Source: Ruminococcaceae bacterium UBA1772
Lineage (GTDB): Bacteria > Bacillota > Clostridia > Oscillospirales > Acutalibacteraceae
DNA length: 29,791 nt
Direction: 5' to 3'
Assembly (NCBI GenBank): GCA_002314645.1
Contig: DCGS01000008.1
Coordinates: forward strand, 1-29,791
The notes beneath the pieces were generated by a model. That model was not told the origin of the DNA, ran no database searches, and was given only the letters and a program-made list of their open reading frames with translations. A program made the position numbers and the translations under genes. Positions 15,564 to 24,191 of this stretch are shown in pieces. Every line of letters starts with the position of its first letter. Position 1 is the first letter of the stretch.

Positions 15564-15977
15564 TTAGCTTGTTAGGTCTTCTATTATCTGTTCAAGTTCT
15601 TTCGTGTTTGAAACTTCAATGCCTTCTGACAGAAGCTCTTGATCTTCTTTGGGAAGAGAGGAGACATAGGTGTCGTATTTTTCTATTGGTTCATCTGAAA
15701 GGGATGAGTACACAGCAATTTGTCCATCTAACTCTTTTACAACGAAGGATATTTTAGTTGTTGTTATTGCAGTATTTATGTTTGAATTATCTAAATTTTT
15801 AGCATTCGCTTTAGATTGGTATATTGTTACGGCAAAGGTTATTAATAGAGCAATAAGGATTATTAGTAGATTAATGGTTATTATTCTTAGTACGTTGTTT
15901 TTTATTGATTTTTTAAATATGGCTTTTTCATTAAAATCCTGCTCGTCTAGATAATATACATTGTCTTTATTTTTCAT
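15564..15977 (-). CDS. Small membrane-anchored protein, possibly BofC C-terminal-domain-like (137 aa)
   Basis: Residues 1-30 are charged and cytoplasmic, residues 31-53 form a transmembrane helix (IITINLLIILIALLITFAVTI), and about 85 residues lie outside. The outer part contains FVVKELDGQIAVYSSLSDE and YVSSLPKEDQELLSEGIEV. This V.KE.dGkIAVy ... LP.eDq.lL..GI.V pattern occurs in many small clostridial proteins and recalls the C-terminal domain of BofC, a sporulation regulator. I am not certain of that link. GGGAAG lies about 10 bases upstream of the start. It is convergent with pilB and divergent from the PBP gene, sharing a 187-base A/T-rich region. Function unknown. Confidence 0.65.
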   Translation of the reverse strand: MKNKDNVYYLDEQDFNEKAIFKKSIKNNVLRIITINLLIILIALLITFAVTIYQSKANAKNLDNSNINTAITTTKISFVVKELDGQIAVYSSLSDEPIEKYDTYVSSLPKEDQELLSEGIEVSNTKELEQIIEDLTS

Positions 15978-16099
15978 TTCTTTGTACTTCCCAAAGTTTT
16001 TTTATTCAAATAGGTCTGTTTATGTATTATTCTTGTCTTTTTATCACAAAAAATACATTTTTTGAACAATAATATTTTATGAAAGAACGGCGCAAAATC

Positions 16100-16128
16100 T
16101 TGTATAATTAATATCCTTGTGATATAAT
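16100..16128 (+). promoter_or_regulatory. Probable promoter of the penicillin-binding protein gene
   Basis: TTGTAT (16100-16105) and TATAAT (16123-16128) are separated by 17 bases, about 36 bases before the start codon. The -35 matches at 4 of 6 positions. Confidence 0.65.
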
Positions 16129-16164
16129 TGTTAGGCTATTGTTTATAAGGAGGAATGGCTTTTT

Positions 16165-18354
16165 ATGGCAACAGGTACATCCGCAAAAAGCGTTTCTAAA
16201 AATAAAAAGAATAAAAAGCGTAAGGAAAGAGGACTTCTTGCCAATATTTTGCTCTCAATCCTTATTGTCATCTTAATGACTATTGTTATTGTTGGCATCT
16301 GTATGCTTGGTTATGTTTTCTCATTTGTAAATGGAGACATTGCCATTAATCTTGACTCTTACAAGAACAGTCAGTCACAGACAAGTATTATTTATGCAAT
16401 GGATGACAAGAACAAGCCATATGAAATTGCAAGACTTCATGGCGAGGAGAACAGAATTTGGGTAGATCTTGATAAGATTCCAAAAGAGGTTCAGAATGCT
16501 TTCATCTGTCTTGAAGACAAGCGTTTCTACAACCACAGTGGTGTTGACTGGATTCGTACAGTTAAGGCTGTATTAACACTCGGTAAGAGTGGTGGTGGTT
16601 CTACTATTACTCAGCAGCTTATTAAGAACTTAACAGATGAGAACCAGGCAACCGTTTCAAGAAAGTTTAACGAAATCCTTTATGCATTAAACCTTGAAAA
16701 GAATTATGACAAGTCTGAAATTGTAGAGGCTTATCTTAATACAATCCCATTGGGTTCAGGATGCTACGGTGTTCAAACTGCAGCACAGAAGTATTTTGGT
16801 AAGGACGTAAGTGAGCTTAATGCTGCAGAGGCTGCATCAATCGCTTCAATTACTAAGGCTCCAACATACTACAACCCACTTCTTAACCCAGAAAACAATA
16901 AGAAGAGACAGGAAACATGTCTTTGGAATATGTGGGACCAGGGTAAACTTTCAGATGAGGAATACAAGTCATCTCTTGACTACAAGCTTATTCTTACAAA
17001 CTCAAGTGAGTACGTTCCATCAGAAAGTGTTCAGAATTCAGCACCTAAGAAGGATTCTGAAATTTACAGCTACTACGTTGACTTTGTTATAGATCAGGTT
17101 ATTAAAGATCTTGTTTCAACATATGGATATACCAAAAATGAAGCTTGGAAAATGGTTTACTATGGTGGTCTTAAGATTTACTCATGTGTAGACGAAAAGG
17201 TTCAGAACGCTGCAGAAGAGGTATACGTTAACAGAATTAACTTCCCTTATGAATCTGAGGGAAGAACTGAAACTGGAGAAAACGGTACAAAGAAGAAAAT
17301 CCAGTCAGCTGTTACAATTATGAACTATGAAGGACAGGTTGTAGCAATTGTTGGTGGTGCTGGTGAAAAGAAAACAAATCGCTCACTTAACCGTGCTGCA
17401 GATTCACCTCGTTCACCTGGTTCTTCAATTAAGCCACTTTCAGCATATGCTCCAGCAGTAGAGAAGGGTTATATCAACTACTCTTCAATGATTCAGGACT
17501 ATGCCATTGTTGTTGGTGGTCAGCGTTGGCCACAGAACTTCAGCGGAAGCAAGGGTTCTCCAGGACACTATGTAACAACACAGTATGCTGTCTGTCACTC
17601 ACTTAATACAACAGCTGCTAGAGTTGTTCAAAAGCTTACTCCAGAAGTTTCAATGGACTTCCTTATTAATAAATTCCATCTTTCAACTCTTGTTACAGAT
17701 GGTGCTTATACAGACTGCAACCTTTCATCACTTGCCGTTGGTGGTATGACATACGGTGTTACATCACTTGAAATGACTGCTGCTTATGCAACATTCGGTA
17801 ACGGTGGTAAGTACTACAAGCCATACAGCTACACAAAGGTTACAGACTATCAAGGAAAGAACGTACTTCTTGAAAACAATGCTGTTCCAGAACAAGCAAT
17901 TTCTCCTGAAACAGCTACAATTATGAATAGAGTAATGCAGACCGTTGTTATTAGCGGTACTGGTGCTGGTAATGGATGTACTGGCTTCACAACATACATG
18001 AAGACAGGTACAACATCTGACACAAAGGATAAGTGGGCAGCAGGTGGTACACCATACTACTGTGCAGCAGTATGGGTAGGATATGATATCCAGGAACACA
18101 TCAATGCTGGTTCACATAACCCTGCAGCAATAGTTTGGCAGGCTGTAATGGACAGAGTTCATAAGGGTCTTCCAAAGAAAGACTTTGACTATGCAAAGAC
18201 GGTTGTTGCAAGAACTTACTGCACAAGTTCTGGTCTTCTTGCTGGTGCAAACTGTGGCGGTAGAGCAACAGGTTACTATGCATCTAACAAGATTCCAGGA
18301 ACATGTACTCGTTGTTCTGCAGCTCCTGCTGCTGATTCAGAATCAGAAGATTAA
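16165..18354 (+). CDS. Class A penicillin-binding protein, bifunctional transglycosylase/transpeptidase (729 aa)
   Basis: This enzyme polymerises glycan strands from lipid II and cross-links peptide stems outside the membrane. A Lys-rich cytoplasmic tail (1-22) precedes a transmembrane helix (about 25-53). The glycosyltransferase domain has the catalytic Glu117 in EDKRFYNHSGVDW, then GGSTITQQLIKN (144-155) and RKFNEILYALNLEK. The transpeptidase domain has SxxK at Ser420-Lys423 (SPGSSIKP), SxN at 479-481 (SLN) and KTG at 613-615. A short C-terminal tail contains Cys pairs (CTSSGLLAGANC, CTRC). ATG 16165 has AAGGAGG upstream. The gene is monocistronic, ended by a terminator. It is PBP1A/2c-like; the exact name is not fixed. 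Confidence 0.93.
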   Translation: MATGTSAKSVSKNKKNKKRKERGLLANILLSILIVILMTIVIVGICMLGYVFSFVNGDIAINLDSYKNSQSQTSIIYAMDDKNKPYEIARLHGEENRIWVDLDKIPKEVQNAFICLEDKRFYNHSGVDWIRTVKAVLTLGKSGGGSTITQQLIKNLTDENQATVSRKFNEILYALNLEKNYDKSEIVEAYLNTIPLGSGCYGVQTAAQKYFGKDVSELNAAEAASIASITKAPTYYNPLLNPENNKKRQETCLWNMWDQGKLSDEEYKSSLDYKLILTNSSEYVPSESVQNSAPKKDSEIYSYYVDFVIDQVIKDLVSTYGYTKNEAWKMVYYGGLKIYSCVDEKVQNAAEEVYVNRINFPYESEGRTETGENGTKKKIQSAVTIMNYEGQVVAIVGGAGEKKTNRSLNRAADSPRSPGSSIKPLSAYAPAVEKGYINYSSMIQDYAIVVGGQRWPQNFSGSKGSPGHYVTTQYAVCHSLNTTAARVVQKLTPEVSMDFLINKFHLSTLVTDGAYTDCNLSSLAVGGMTYGVTSLEMTAAYATFGNGGKYYKPYSYTKVTDYQGKNVLLENNAVPEQAISPETATIMNRVMQTVVISGTGAGNGCTGFTTYMKTGTTSDTKDKWAAGGTPYYCAAVWVGYDIQEHINAGSHNPAAIVWQAVMDRVHKGLPKKDFDYAKTVVARTYCTSSGLLAGANCGGRATGYYASNKIPGTCTRCSAAPAADSESED

Positions 18355-18366
18355 TATTAACTTATT

Positions 18367-18404
18367 AAGTTTGCGGCGGAATGTAGTTTCGCCGCAACTT
18401 TTTT
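18367..18404 (+). terminator. Terminator of the PBP gene
   Basis: Stem AAGTTTGCGGCG / CGCCGCAACTT (one bulged T), with loop GAATGTAGTTT, is followed by TTTTTT. Confidence 0.92.
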
Positions 18405-18428
18405 AGTAGAGACAAGGAGAAGACAATA

Positions 18429-18845
18429 ATGATAATTATGTCTGTCGATTACGGCAATGCCAGAACTGGACTTGCCGTTTGTGACAAGGGCGAATTGCTT
18501 GCATCTCCTGTTGGCGTAATTAAGGAAACTTATATGCCAAAGGTTGCAAAGGCAATTGCCGAGGCTGCAGTTGAGCGCAAGGCGGAGCTCGTTGTAGTAG
18601 GATGCCCAGTGAATATGGATGGAAGCTTTGGTGACAGAGCAAAGGCCTGCACTGAACTTGCAGAGCTACTTGAGAGTGAATACTCTCTTAACGTAACTAC
18701 TTGGGATGAACGTATGACAACAATTATTGCTCATAAAAATCTCAACGAAACCAACACTAGGGGTAAGAAACGCAAGGAAGTTGTTGACGCAGTTGCTGCA
18801 ACAATTATTCTTGAAGACTATTTAAGATACAGAAAGAACCATTAA
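18429..18845 (+). CDS. ruvX: RuvX/YqgF family RNase H-fold nuclease (138 aa)
   Basis: RuvX/YqgF is a small RNase H-like protein linked to Holliday junction resolution and to 16S rRNA 5'-end processing. Visible motifs are MSVDYGNARTGLAVCD (catalytic Asp of the first strand, at the N-terminus), VVVGCPVNMDGSFGDRA (family: GLPxnMdGsxG.rA), TTWDERMTT (DER motif), and a C-terminal DAVAATIILEDYL with the last acidic residues. Length is normal. ATG 18429 has AAGGAG 9 bases upstream. pcrA begins 11 bases after the stop, so the two genes probably form one transcript. No upstream yrzL or alaS is present. Confidence 0.92.
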   Translation: MIIMSVDYGNARTGLAVCDKGELLASPVGVIKETYMPKVAKAIAEAAVERKAELVVVGCPVNMDGSFGDRAKACTELAELLESEYSLNVTTWDERMTTIIAHKNLNETNTRGKKRKEVVDAVAATIILEDYLRYRKNH

Positions 18846-18856
18846 GGTGATTTTTT

Positions 18857-21163
18857 ATGATGAACGAAATGCAACAAAAGGCAATTAATACTACAGAGGG
18901 TCCGCTTTTAATTCTTGCGGGTGCAGGAAGTGGAAAGACCACTGTTTTGGTATCTAGAATTGCTAATATTGTTTCAAAGGATCTTGCAAAGCCTTGGCAA
19001 ATCCTTGCAATTACATTTACAAATAAGGCTGCAAATGAACTTAAGGACAGAATTGCTGTGTATCTTTCTGAGGAAGAGGCAAAGGATATTTGGGCTGGAA
19101 CATTCCACTCAGTTTGCTCAAGAATTCTCAGAAGGTATGGAGATGTTCTTGGATATACATCGCACTTTACTATTTATGATACAGACGACTCAAAGCGAAT
19201 TATGAAAGAGTGTCAAAGGCTTCTTGGCATAGATGACAAGCTTATGCCACATAAGCAGATTTTAAACGCAATTAGTAGGGCAAAGGACAGCCTTATTACT
19301 CCTGAAGAGTTTGAAAAACAGGCTGGAAGTGACATACGTCTTAAGAAGTATGCTGAGTGTTACAAGCTTTATCAGCAGCTCCTTTTATCTGCTGACGCAA
19401 TGGACTTTGATGACATTATTGTTAATACTGTAAAGCTTCTTCAAACAGATGAAGACATTAGAACTAAATATCAAAGTCAGTTTAAGTATGTTCATGTAGA
19501 TGAGTATCAAGATACAAACCATGCACAGTATGTATTAACTAGTCTACTTGCTGGCGGATATAACAACATCTGTGTTGTAGGTGACGACGACCAGAGTATT
19601 TATAAATTCCGTGGCGCTACAATTGAAAACATCTTGGACTTTGAAAAGAATTATAAGAATGCTACTGTAATTCGTCTTGAACAGAATTACAGGTCAACTG
19701 GAAACATTCTTGATGCAGCAAACGCTGTTATTAAGAATAACACTGAGCGTAAGGGTAAGAACCTTTGGACTGCAGGTGACAGAGGAGAGAAGATTGTCCT
19801 CTTCACAGCTGACAGCGAAATAAATGAAGGAAACTATATTGCAGATGAAATTGCAACAAACGTTTCAAATGGACGTGCTTATTCTGACCATGCAATTCTT
19901 TACAGAACTAACGCTCAGTCAAACGCAATAGAAACTGCGTTTGTACGTTCTGGTATTCCATATAAGGTTGTAGGCGGAAAAAGATTCTACGAAAGAAAAG
20001 AAATTAGAGATGCAATTGCATACCTAACTCTTGTAAATAATCCATCTGATACAGTTAAACTCAAGAGAATTATCAATGAACCAAAACGTGGTATTGGCGA
20101 CACAACAGTTAACACTGCATCTGATATTGCTGCGGGGCTCGGCGTCAGCGTGTTTGAGGTCATGCAGACGGCTGACCAGTACGACAAGCTTAGCCGTGCC
20201 GCAACAAAGCTTTTATCATTCACTGGAATGATAAATGGACTTCGACAGAAGTCACAGGAAATGCCAATTAACGAGTTCTTTGATGAACTTATGAATGAAA
20301 CTGGATATGTAACATATCTTTCACAGGATAAGGATACATATGAGGACAGACTTCAGAACCTTGTTGAACTTAAGTCTAATATGATTAGATATATTGAGGA
20401 AAATGAGGATGGCGACCTTTCAGGTTTCCTTGAAGAAGTATCTCTTCTTTCTGATATTGATCAGTACAACTCACAGGCAGACGCTGCAGTTATGATGACT
20501 CTTCACTCTGCAAAGGGTCTTGAGTTCCCAGTTGTATTTCTTGCAGGCATGGAGGACGGCGTTTTCCCTGGAAGACAGTCTCTTTATGATCCAACAGAAA
20601 TTGAAGAGGAAAGACGTCTTGCATACGTTGGAATTACACGTGCAAAGGAAAAGCTCTATCTTACCAATGCAAGTGTAAGAATGCTTTACGGCTCAACAAC
20701 AAGAAACCCTGCATCTAAGTTCATCCACGAAATTCCAAGTGAACTCTTTGCTCCAGAGCCAGAAAGAAAATCACCATATGCAGCTTCCAGATACAGTTCG
20801 GGATTCGGCGGCACATATCAGAACAAGCCATCAAGCTTCTCATCCTTTGGTGGCTATACGGGCGATTCATCCTATGGCGGAGGATATTCCGACTCTTCAT
20901 ACAGTTCATACAATCCATATGGAAAGTCAAGAAACAGTTCCTCTGCAGCAAGAAAAATTGGTGGCTCAAGCAGTGCATCTAAAGCATCTTCTGCAACAGG
21001 TGTTACATACAACATTGGAGACACAGTTATACATAAGGCATTTGGTACAGGTGTTGTATTGTCAGTTTCTCCTATGGGAAATGACAATCTTCTTGAAATT
21101 GCCTTTGACAAAGCAGGAACTAAAAAGCTTATGTCAAACTACGCAAAACTTGAAAAGGCTTAA
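18857..21163 (+). CDS. pcrA: UvrD/PcrA superfamily 1A DNA helicase (768 aa)
   Basis: PcrA is a 3'-5' helicase in repair and in clearing recombination and transcription obstacles. Motifs seen are Q motif (MNEMQQKAI), Walker A GAGSGKTT (Lys27), ITFTNKAANELKDRI (Ia), VDEYQDTNHAQY (II, DEYQD), VGDDDQSIYKFRGA (III), RLEQNYRST (IV), MTLHSAKGLEFPVVFLAGMEDGVFP (V) and EEERRLAYVGITRAKEKLYL (VI). Then comes a low-complexity Ser/Tyr/Gly-rich linker (about 640-715). A final ~45-residue Tudor-like domain (YNIGDTVIHKAFGTGVVLSV) follows, the part that binds RNA polymerase in PcrA/UvrD. Length exceeds typical PcrA by the linker. ATG 18857 has AAGGTGA 6 bases upstream. Confidence 0.96.
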   Translation: MMNEMQQKAINTTEGPLLILAGAGSGKTTVLVSRIANIVSKDLAKPWQILAITFTNKAANELKDRIAVYLSEEEAKDIWAGTFHSVCSRILRRYGDVLGYTSHFTIYDTDDSKRIMKECQRLLGIDDKLMPHKQILNAISRAKDSLITPEEFEKQAGSDIRLKKYAECYKLYQQLLLSADAMDFDDIIVNTVKLLQTDEDIRTKYQSQFKYVHVDEYQDTNHAQYVLTSLLAGGYNNICVVGDDDQSIYKFRGATIENILDFEKNYKNATVIRLEQNYRSTGNILDAANAVIKNNTERKGKNLWTAGDRGEKIVLFTADSEINEGNYIADEIATNVSNGRAYSDHAILYRTNAQSNAIETAFVRSGIPYKVVGGKRFYERKEIRDAIAYLTLVNNPSDTVKLKRIINEPKRGIGDTTVNTASDIAAGLGVSVFEVMQTADQYDKLSRAATKLLSFTGMINGLRQKSQEMPINEFFDELMNETGYVTYLSQDKDTYEDRLQNLVELKSNMIRYIEENEDGDLSGFLEEVSLLSDIDQYNSQADAAVMMTLHSAKGLEFPVVFLAGMEDGVFPGRQSLYDPTEIEEERRLAYVGITRAKEKLYLTNASVRMLYGSTTRNPASKFIHEIPSELFAPEPERKSPYAASRYSSGFGGTYQNKPSSFSSFGGYTGDSSYGGGYSDSSYSSYNPYGKSRNSSSAARKIGGSSSASKASSATGVTYNIGDTVIHKAFGTGVVLSVSPMGNDNLLEIAFDKAGTKKLMSNYAKLEKA

Positions 21164-21174
21164 AGGACAAAAAG

Positions 21175-21206
21175 AAACGGCTCACAAATATGTGAGCCGT
21201 TTTTTT
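21175..21206 (+). terminator. Bidirectional terminator between pcrA and rodA
   Basis: A perfect 11-bp stem (AACGGCTCACA / TGTGAGCCGTT) with an AATA loop has TTTTTTT on one side and, on the minus strand, TTTCTTTTT. The rodA stop codon sits in the T tract. Confidence 0.95.
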
Positions 21207-22377
21207 AAGTTCTAAATTCTGAACGTATACTTGAAAGCCTGAAGTTTTGCGGCTTTTGGTTGTAGTTCGTTCTGTATACGCCAAGGGCAAGTCCAAGTCC
21301 AATGTAGAGACATAGGGAGGACGAACCGCCGGCGCTGAAGAATGGAAGCGTAATACCAATAACAGGTCCTACACGGAGGCACATTGCAACGTTAATGATT
21401 GTCTGAGCTGCAATCATAACTGCAAGGCCATAGGCCATAAGGCCAGCCTGTTCGTTTATTGCCTTTTTACCATTGGAAATAATTCTAATTATAATTAGGA
21501 AAATGAGAACCAGTGCAAAGGTTGCACCAAGAAGACCAAGTTCTTCTGCAATAACAGTGAAGATCATGTCACTTTCATTTACAGGAACCGCACCACTTTG
21601 TGTGTAGGTTCCTTTTAAAAATCCAGTTCCTAAAAAGCCGCCTTTGCCAATTGCCGCAAGACCTTTGGTTTGTTGATAAGCGGTGTCCGGATATTTATCC
21701 GGATCCACAATTACAATAAACCTGGCCTTCTGGAAGCTTGACAGCTTTACCCAAATAACAGGTATTGCGGCAAGCGCCAAGACGGCGACTCCAGCAATAT
21801 ATTTCCAGTTAATACCTGAAATGAAAATCATACCAATTGCAATGAAGATGAATACGAGGGCAGAGCCGTCGTCACCAGACTTCATAACAAGAAGTACAGG
21901 AATGATTGCATGGATTCCAAGAAGAACAAGGGTACCAATTTTATTTATGTTTTGCTTAACAGCATTAATGTGTGTAGAGAAAGTAATAATAAAGAATATT
22001 TTTACAAGCTCTGACGGCTGGAAGTAAAAGACCTTAAGGTCAAGCCATACTCTTGAGTCTGGTCTGCTTGCAGGTGCTTTACCTATGAGCATTACCAGAA
22101 CCATTAGGACAATGGATATGACAACCCACAACGGCCACAGCTTACACATTATGTCATAGTCAATGAGCGAAATGATTAGGGCCATTATAAGACCAAGTGC
22201 AATGGCAATAATCATTGTCCTTGCTTCACTTGGCATTAGTGCGCCTTCGGCCATTGTGTGGTATTTTGCACTGTATACCATAAGGACACCGAAAGCAGAT
22301 GTGAAAAGGCAGAGTGTTAGAAAGAGCTTGTCCAGTCCGCGAAAGAAATAACTGAAGCTTGCAACTATTTTATTCAT
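21205..22377 (-). CDS. rodA: SEDS-family peptidoglycan polymerase RodA (390 aa)
   Basis: RodA is a polytopic membrane glycosyltransferase that elongates lateral wall peptidoglycan with a class B PBP partner. About ten hydrophobic segments are visible. Family motifs are SRVWLDLKVFYFQPSELVKI (about residues 106-125), GLAAIGKGGFLGTGFLKGTY, AVPVNESDMIFTVIAEELGLLGA, and the C-terminal LPFFSAGGSSSL. The segment FQPSELVK and the PxNESDxIFTVIAEE block favour RodA over FtsW or SpoVE, but the split is not absolute. Start ATG has GGGAGAG upstream. It stands alone, away from mreBCD, and converges on pcrA; its own promoter lies upstream. Confidence 0.88.
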   Translation of the reverse strand: MNKIVASFSYFFRGLDKLFLTLCLFTSAFGVLMVYSAKYHTMAEGALMPSEARTMIIAIALGLIMALIISLIDYDIMCKLWPLWVVISIVLMVLVMLIGKAPASRPDSRVWLDLKVFYFQPSELVKIFFIITFSTHINAVKQNINKIGTLVLLGIHAIIPVLLVMKSGDDGSALVFIFIAIGMIFISGINWKYIAGVAVLALAAIPVIWVKLSSFQKARFIVIVDPDKYPDTAYQQTKGLAAIGKGGFLGTGFLKGTYTQSGAVPVNESDMIFTVIAEELGLLGATFALVLIFLIIIRIISNGKKAINEQAGLMAYGLAVMIAAQTIINVAMCLRVGPVIGITLPFFSAGGSSSLCLYIGLGLALGVYRTNYNQKPQNFRLSSIRSEFRT

Positions 22378-22411
22378 ATTTCACTCTCCCTTCAATAAAT
22401 GTCGTGGATTT

Positions 22412-22440
22412 ATTATAATTGTAGAATAATGATTTTTCAA
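22412..22440 (-). promoter_or_regulatory. Sigma-A promoter of rodA
   Basis: Minus strand TTGAAA (22440-22435) and TATAAT (22417-22412) are spaced exactly 17 bases apart, about 35 bases before the start codon. Confidence 0.85.
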
Positions 22441-22490
22441 GCGATGTAATATAAAAGTAATAAAAACTTATATTTATATTATATTTATCA

Positions 22491-22519
22491 TTGGTATAAA
22501 GGCATCTTTGTGATAAAAT
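22491..22519 (+). promoter_or_regulatory. Probable promoter of tsaE-tsaB-rpiB-upp
   Basis: TTGGTA (22491-22496) and TAAAAT (22514-22519) are separated by 17 bases, about 32 bases upstream of the tsaE start. It is divergent from the rodA promoter. Confidence 0.55.
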
Positions 22520-22550
22520 ATATTAAATTAATTTTTAGGAGGCGTGCAAA

Positions 22551-22964
22551 TTGGATATTATTGAGACGCATTCATATGTTGAAACAGAAGAATTTGCACG
22601 TGAATTCTCAAAGAATCTTAAATCAGGAAGTGTGCTCGCTTTCTTTGGCGGAATGGGAATGGGGAAGACCGCATTCGTTCGTGGACTTGCAAAGGGACTA
22701 GGCCTTGACTGTGAGGTTTCAAGTCCAACATTTGCCATTGTAAATGACTACGGCGGAAGCCCTGCACTTGTACACTTTGATATGTATAGAATTACTTCTT
22801 GGGAAGATTTATATACAACTGGATTTTTTGACTATCTAGATGCAGGTGCAATTCTTTGTGTAGAGTGGAGTGAAAATATTGAAAATGCACTCCCGGAAAA
22901 CACAACAAGAATTGAAATTGCTAAGGGTCAAAATGAAAACGACAGAATAATAAAAATATATTAA
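22551..22964 (+). CDS. tsaE: tRNA t6A biosynthesis ATPase TsaE (137 aa)
   Basis: TsaE is the P-loop ATPase that resets the TsaB-TsaD complex during N6-threonylcarbamoyladenosine synthesis at tRNA position 37. Motifs are Walker A GGMGMGKT (Lys39), VSSPTFAIVNDY (about 67-78, family: SPTF.l...Y), LVHFDMYRI (family: HfDlYRl) and LCVEWSENI (Walker-like E-W). The start is TTG 22551, with AGGAGG 8 bases upstream; no ATG fits better. tsaB follows within about 15 bases, so both proteins are coproduced. Confidence 0.94.
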   Translation: MDIIETHSYVETEEFAREFSKNLKSGSVLAFFGGMGMGKTAFVRGLAKGLGLDCEVSSPTFAIVNDYGGSPALVHFDMYRITSWEDLYTTGFFDYLDAGAILCVEWSENIENALPENTTRIEIAKGQNENDRIIKIY

Positions 22965-22977
22965 AGGAATGAAAAGG

Positions 22978-23730
22978 TTGAACATTCTAGGAATTGATTG
23001 CTCTGCAACATCGGCCAGTGCGGCAGTAGTTTCATTCAGTAATGAAACAAATCAAAACAAAATACTCAGTTTTTCCTACACAAATGTTGGACTTACTCAT
23101 AGTCAGACACTTGTTCCAATTATTGCAGGTGTTCTTCAAAATGCAAGCATTGCCCTTGAAGACATAGATGCATTTGCCATAAATGCAGGTCCTGGTTCTT
23201 TTACAGGGGTTCGCATTGGGGTGGCAGCATTAAAGGGAATTACAGCACTTGATGAACCAAACTGCATTTCCATTTCAACTCTTGAATCCATGGCATATAA
23301 CTATGCTGGAGTAAAGGACTGCATTGTCTGTGCTGCAATGGATGCAAGATGTGGTCAAGTTTACACAGCTTTATTCAAAGTAGAAGACGGCAAAGTGGAA
23401 AGACTTTGTGAGGATAAAGCCATTATGATTGAAGAACTTGAATCAATCATAAATGACGTAAGAAACAGTGAATTAAACATAGCAAAAAATGGCGTTATTT
23501 TTGTTGGAGATGGTGCTCATTTGTGCTATAATAATTTGAATGAAAAATTAGAAGGTCTTGAGGTTGCGCATGAATCGCTCAGACACCAGAACGCTGTATC
23601 TGTGTGTGAATGTGCGTATGACAGAATTTCAAAAGGAGAGAAGCTTGTTTCATCTTCAGAAGTTCTTCCTACATATCTTAGAGCACCTCAGGCTGAAAGA
23701 GAACTTAAGAAAAAGGCGGAGAACAAATGA
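22978..23730 (+). CDS. tsaB: tRNA t6A biosynthesis protein TsaB (250 aa)
   Basis: TsaB is an ASKHA-fold partner of TsaD in t6A synthesis. It begins NILGIDCSATSASAAVVSF and has YTNVGLTHSQTLVPII, the hallmark AINAGPGSFTGVRIGVAALKG (family: GPGSFTGlRiG), and VCAAMDARCGQVYTALF. The C-terminal PTYLRAPQAERELKKK matches the usual P.YlR.p.Ae. I chose TTG 22978 because AAAGGA (22963-22968) lies 9 bases before it. The in-frame ATG at 22969 touches that ribosome site and would add three residues. The stop overlaps the rpiB start (ATGA). rimI and tsaD, often next in Firmicutes, are absent here. Confidence 0.93.
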   Translation: MNILGIDCSATSASAAVVSFSNETNQNKILSFSYTNVGLTHSQTLVPIIAGVLQNASIALEDIDAFAINAGPGSFTGVRIGVAALKGITALDEPNCISISTLESMAYNYAGVKDCIVCAAMDARCGQVYTALFKVEDGKVERLCEDKAIMIEELESIINDVRNSELNIAKNGVIFVGDGAHLCYNNLNEKLEGLEVAHESLRHQNAVSVCECAYDRISKGEKLVSSSEVLPTYLRAPQAERELKKKAENK

Positions 23731-24164
23731 TAGTTTTAGGTTGTGACCACGGCGGATTTGAACTCAAGAATTTAATTATTGAGCACTTAAAGGAAAAGGG
23801 TGTTGAGTATAAGGACGTAGGTTGCTTTACACCAGAGTCAGTTGACTATCCTGAAATTGCTGTAGCGCTTTGCAACGAAATTACAAGCGGAAATGCTGAA
23901 CTTGGCATTTTGGTTTGTGGTACAGGAATTGGTATGTCAATGGCTGCAAATAAGGTTAAGGGCATTAGAGCAGCTTGTTGTTCAGACACATTCAGTGCAA
24001 GACTTACAAGAATGCACAACAATGCAAACGTACTTTGCATGGGCGGCCGTGTAGTTGGTCCTGGACTTGCAATGGACCTTGTAGACAACTTCATCTTCAC
24101 AGAGTTTGAGGGTGGACGTCATCAGCGCCGTGTAGATAAAATTACAGAAATAGAAAACGCATAA
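23727..24164 (+). CDS. rpiB: Ribose-5-phosphate isomerase B (145 aa)
   Basis: RpiB interconverts ribose 5-phosphate and ribulose 5-phosphate in the non-oxidative pentose phosphate pathway. Seen are LGCDHGGFELK (Asp7-His8, substrate binding), VDYPEIA, the active-site ILVCGTGIGMSMAANKVKGIRAA (catalytic Cys64, anion hole GTGIG), the DTFSARLTRMHNNANVLCMGGR block (His/Arg phosphate ligands), and FEGGRHQRRVDKI near the end. Length is typical. It overlaps tsaB by 4 bases (ATGA), so it is translationally coupled. The LacAB/RpiB family also contains galactose-6-phosphate isomerases, but Cys64 and the context fit RpiB. Confidence 0.94.
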   Translation: MIVLGCDHGGFELKNLIIEHLKEKGVEYKDVGCFTPESVDYPEIAVALCNEITSGNAELGILVCGTGIGMSMAANKVKGIRAACCSDTFSARLTRMHNNANVLCMGGRVVGPGLAMDLVDNFIFTEFEGGRHQRRVDKITEIENA

Positions 24165-24191
24165 ATAACATATAATTTGGAGGACGTTAAA

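Noticed and set aside
20739..21215. Open frame of 158 codons overlapping the end of pcrA
   Set aside because: Low-complexity His/Leu/Gln sequence generated by the repetitive linker of pcrA in another frame; no ribosome site.
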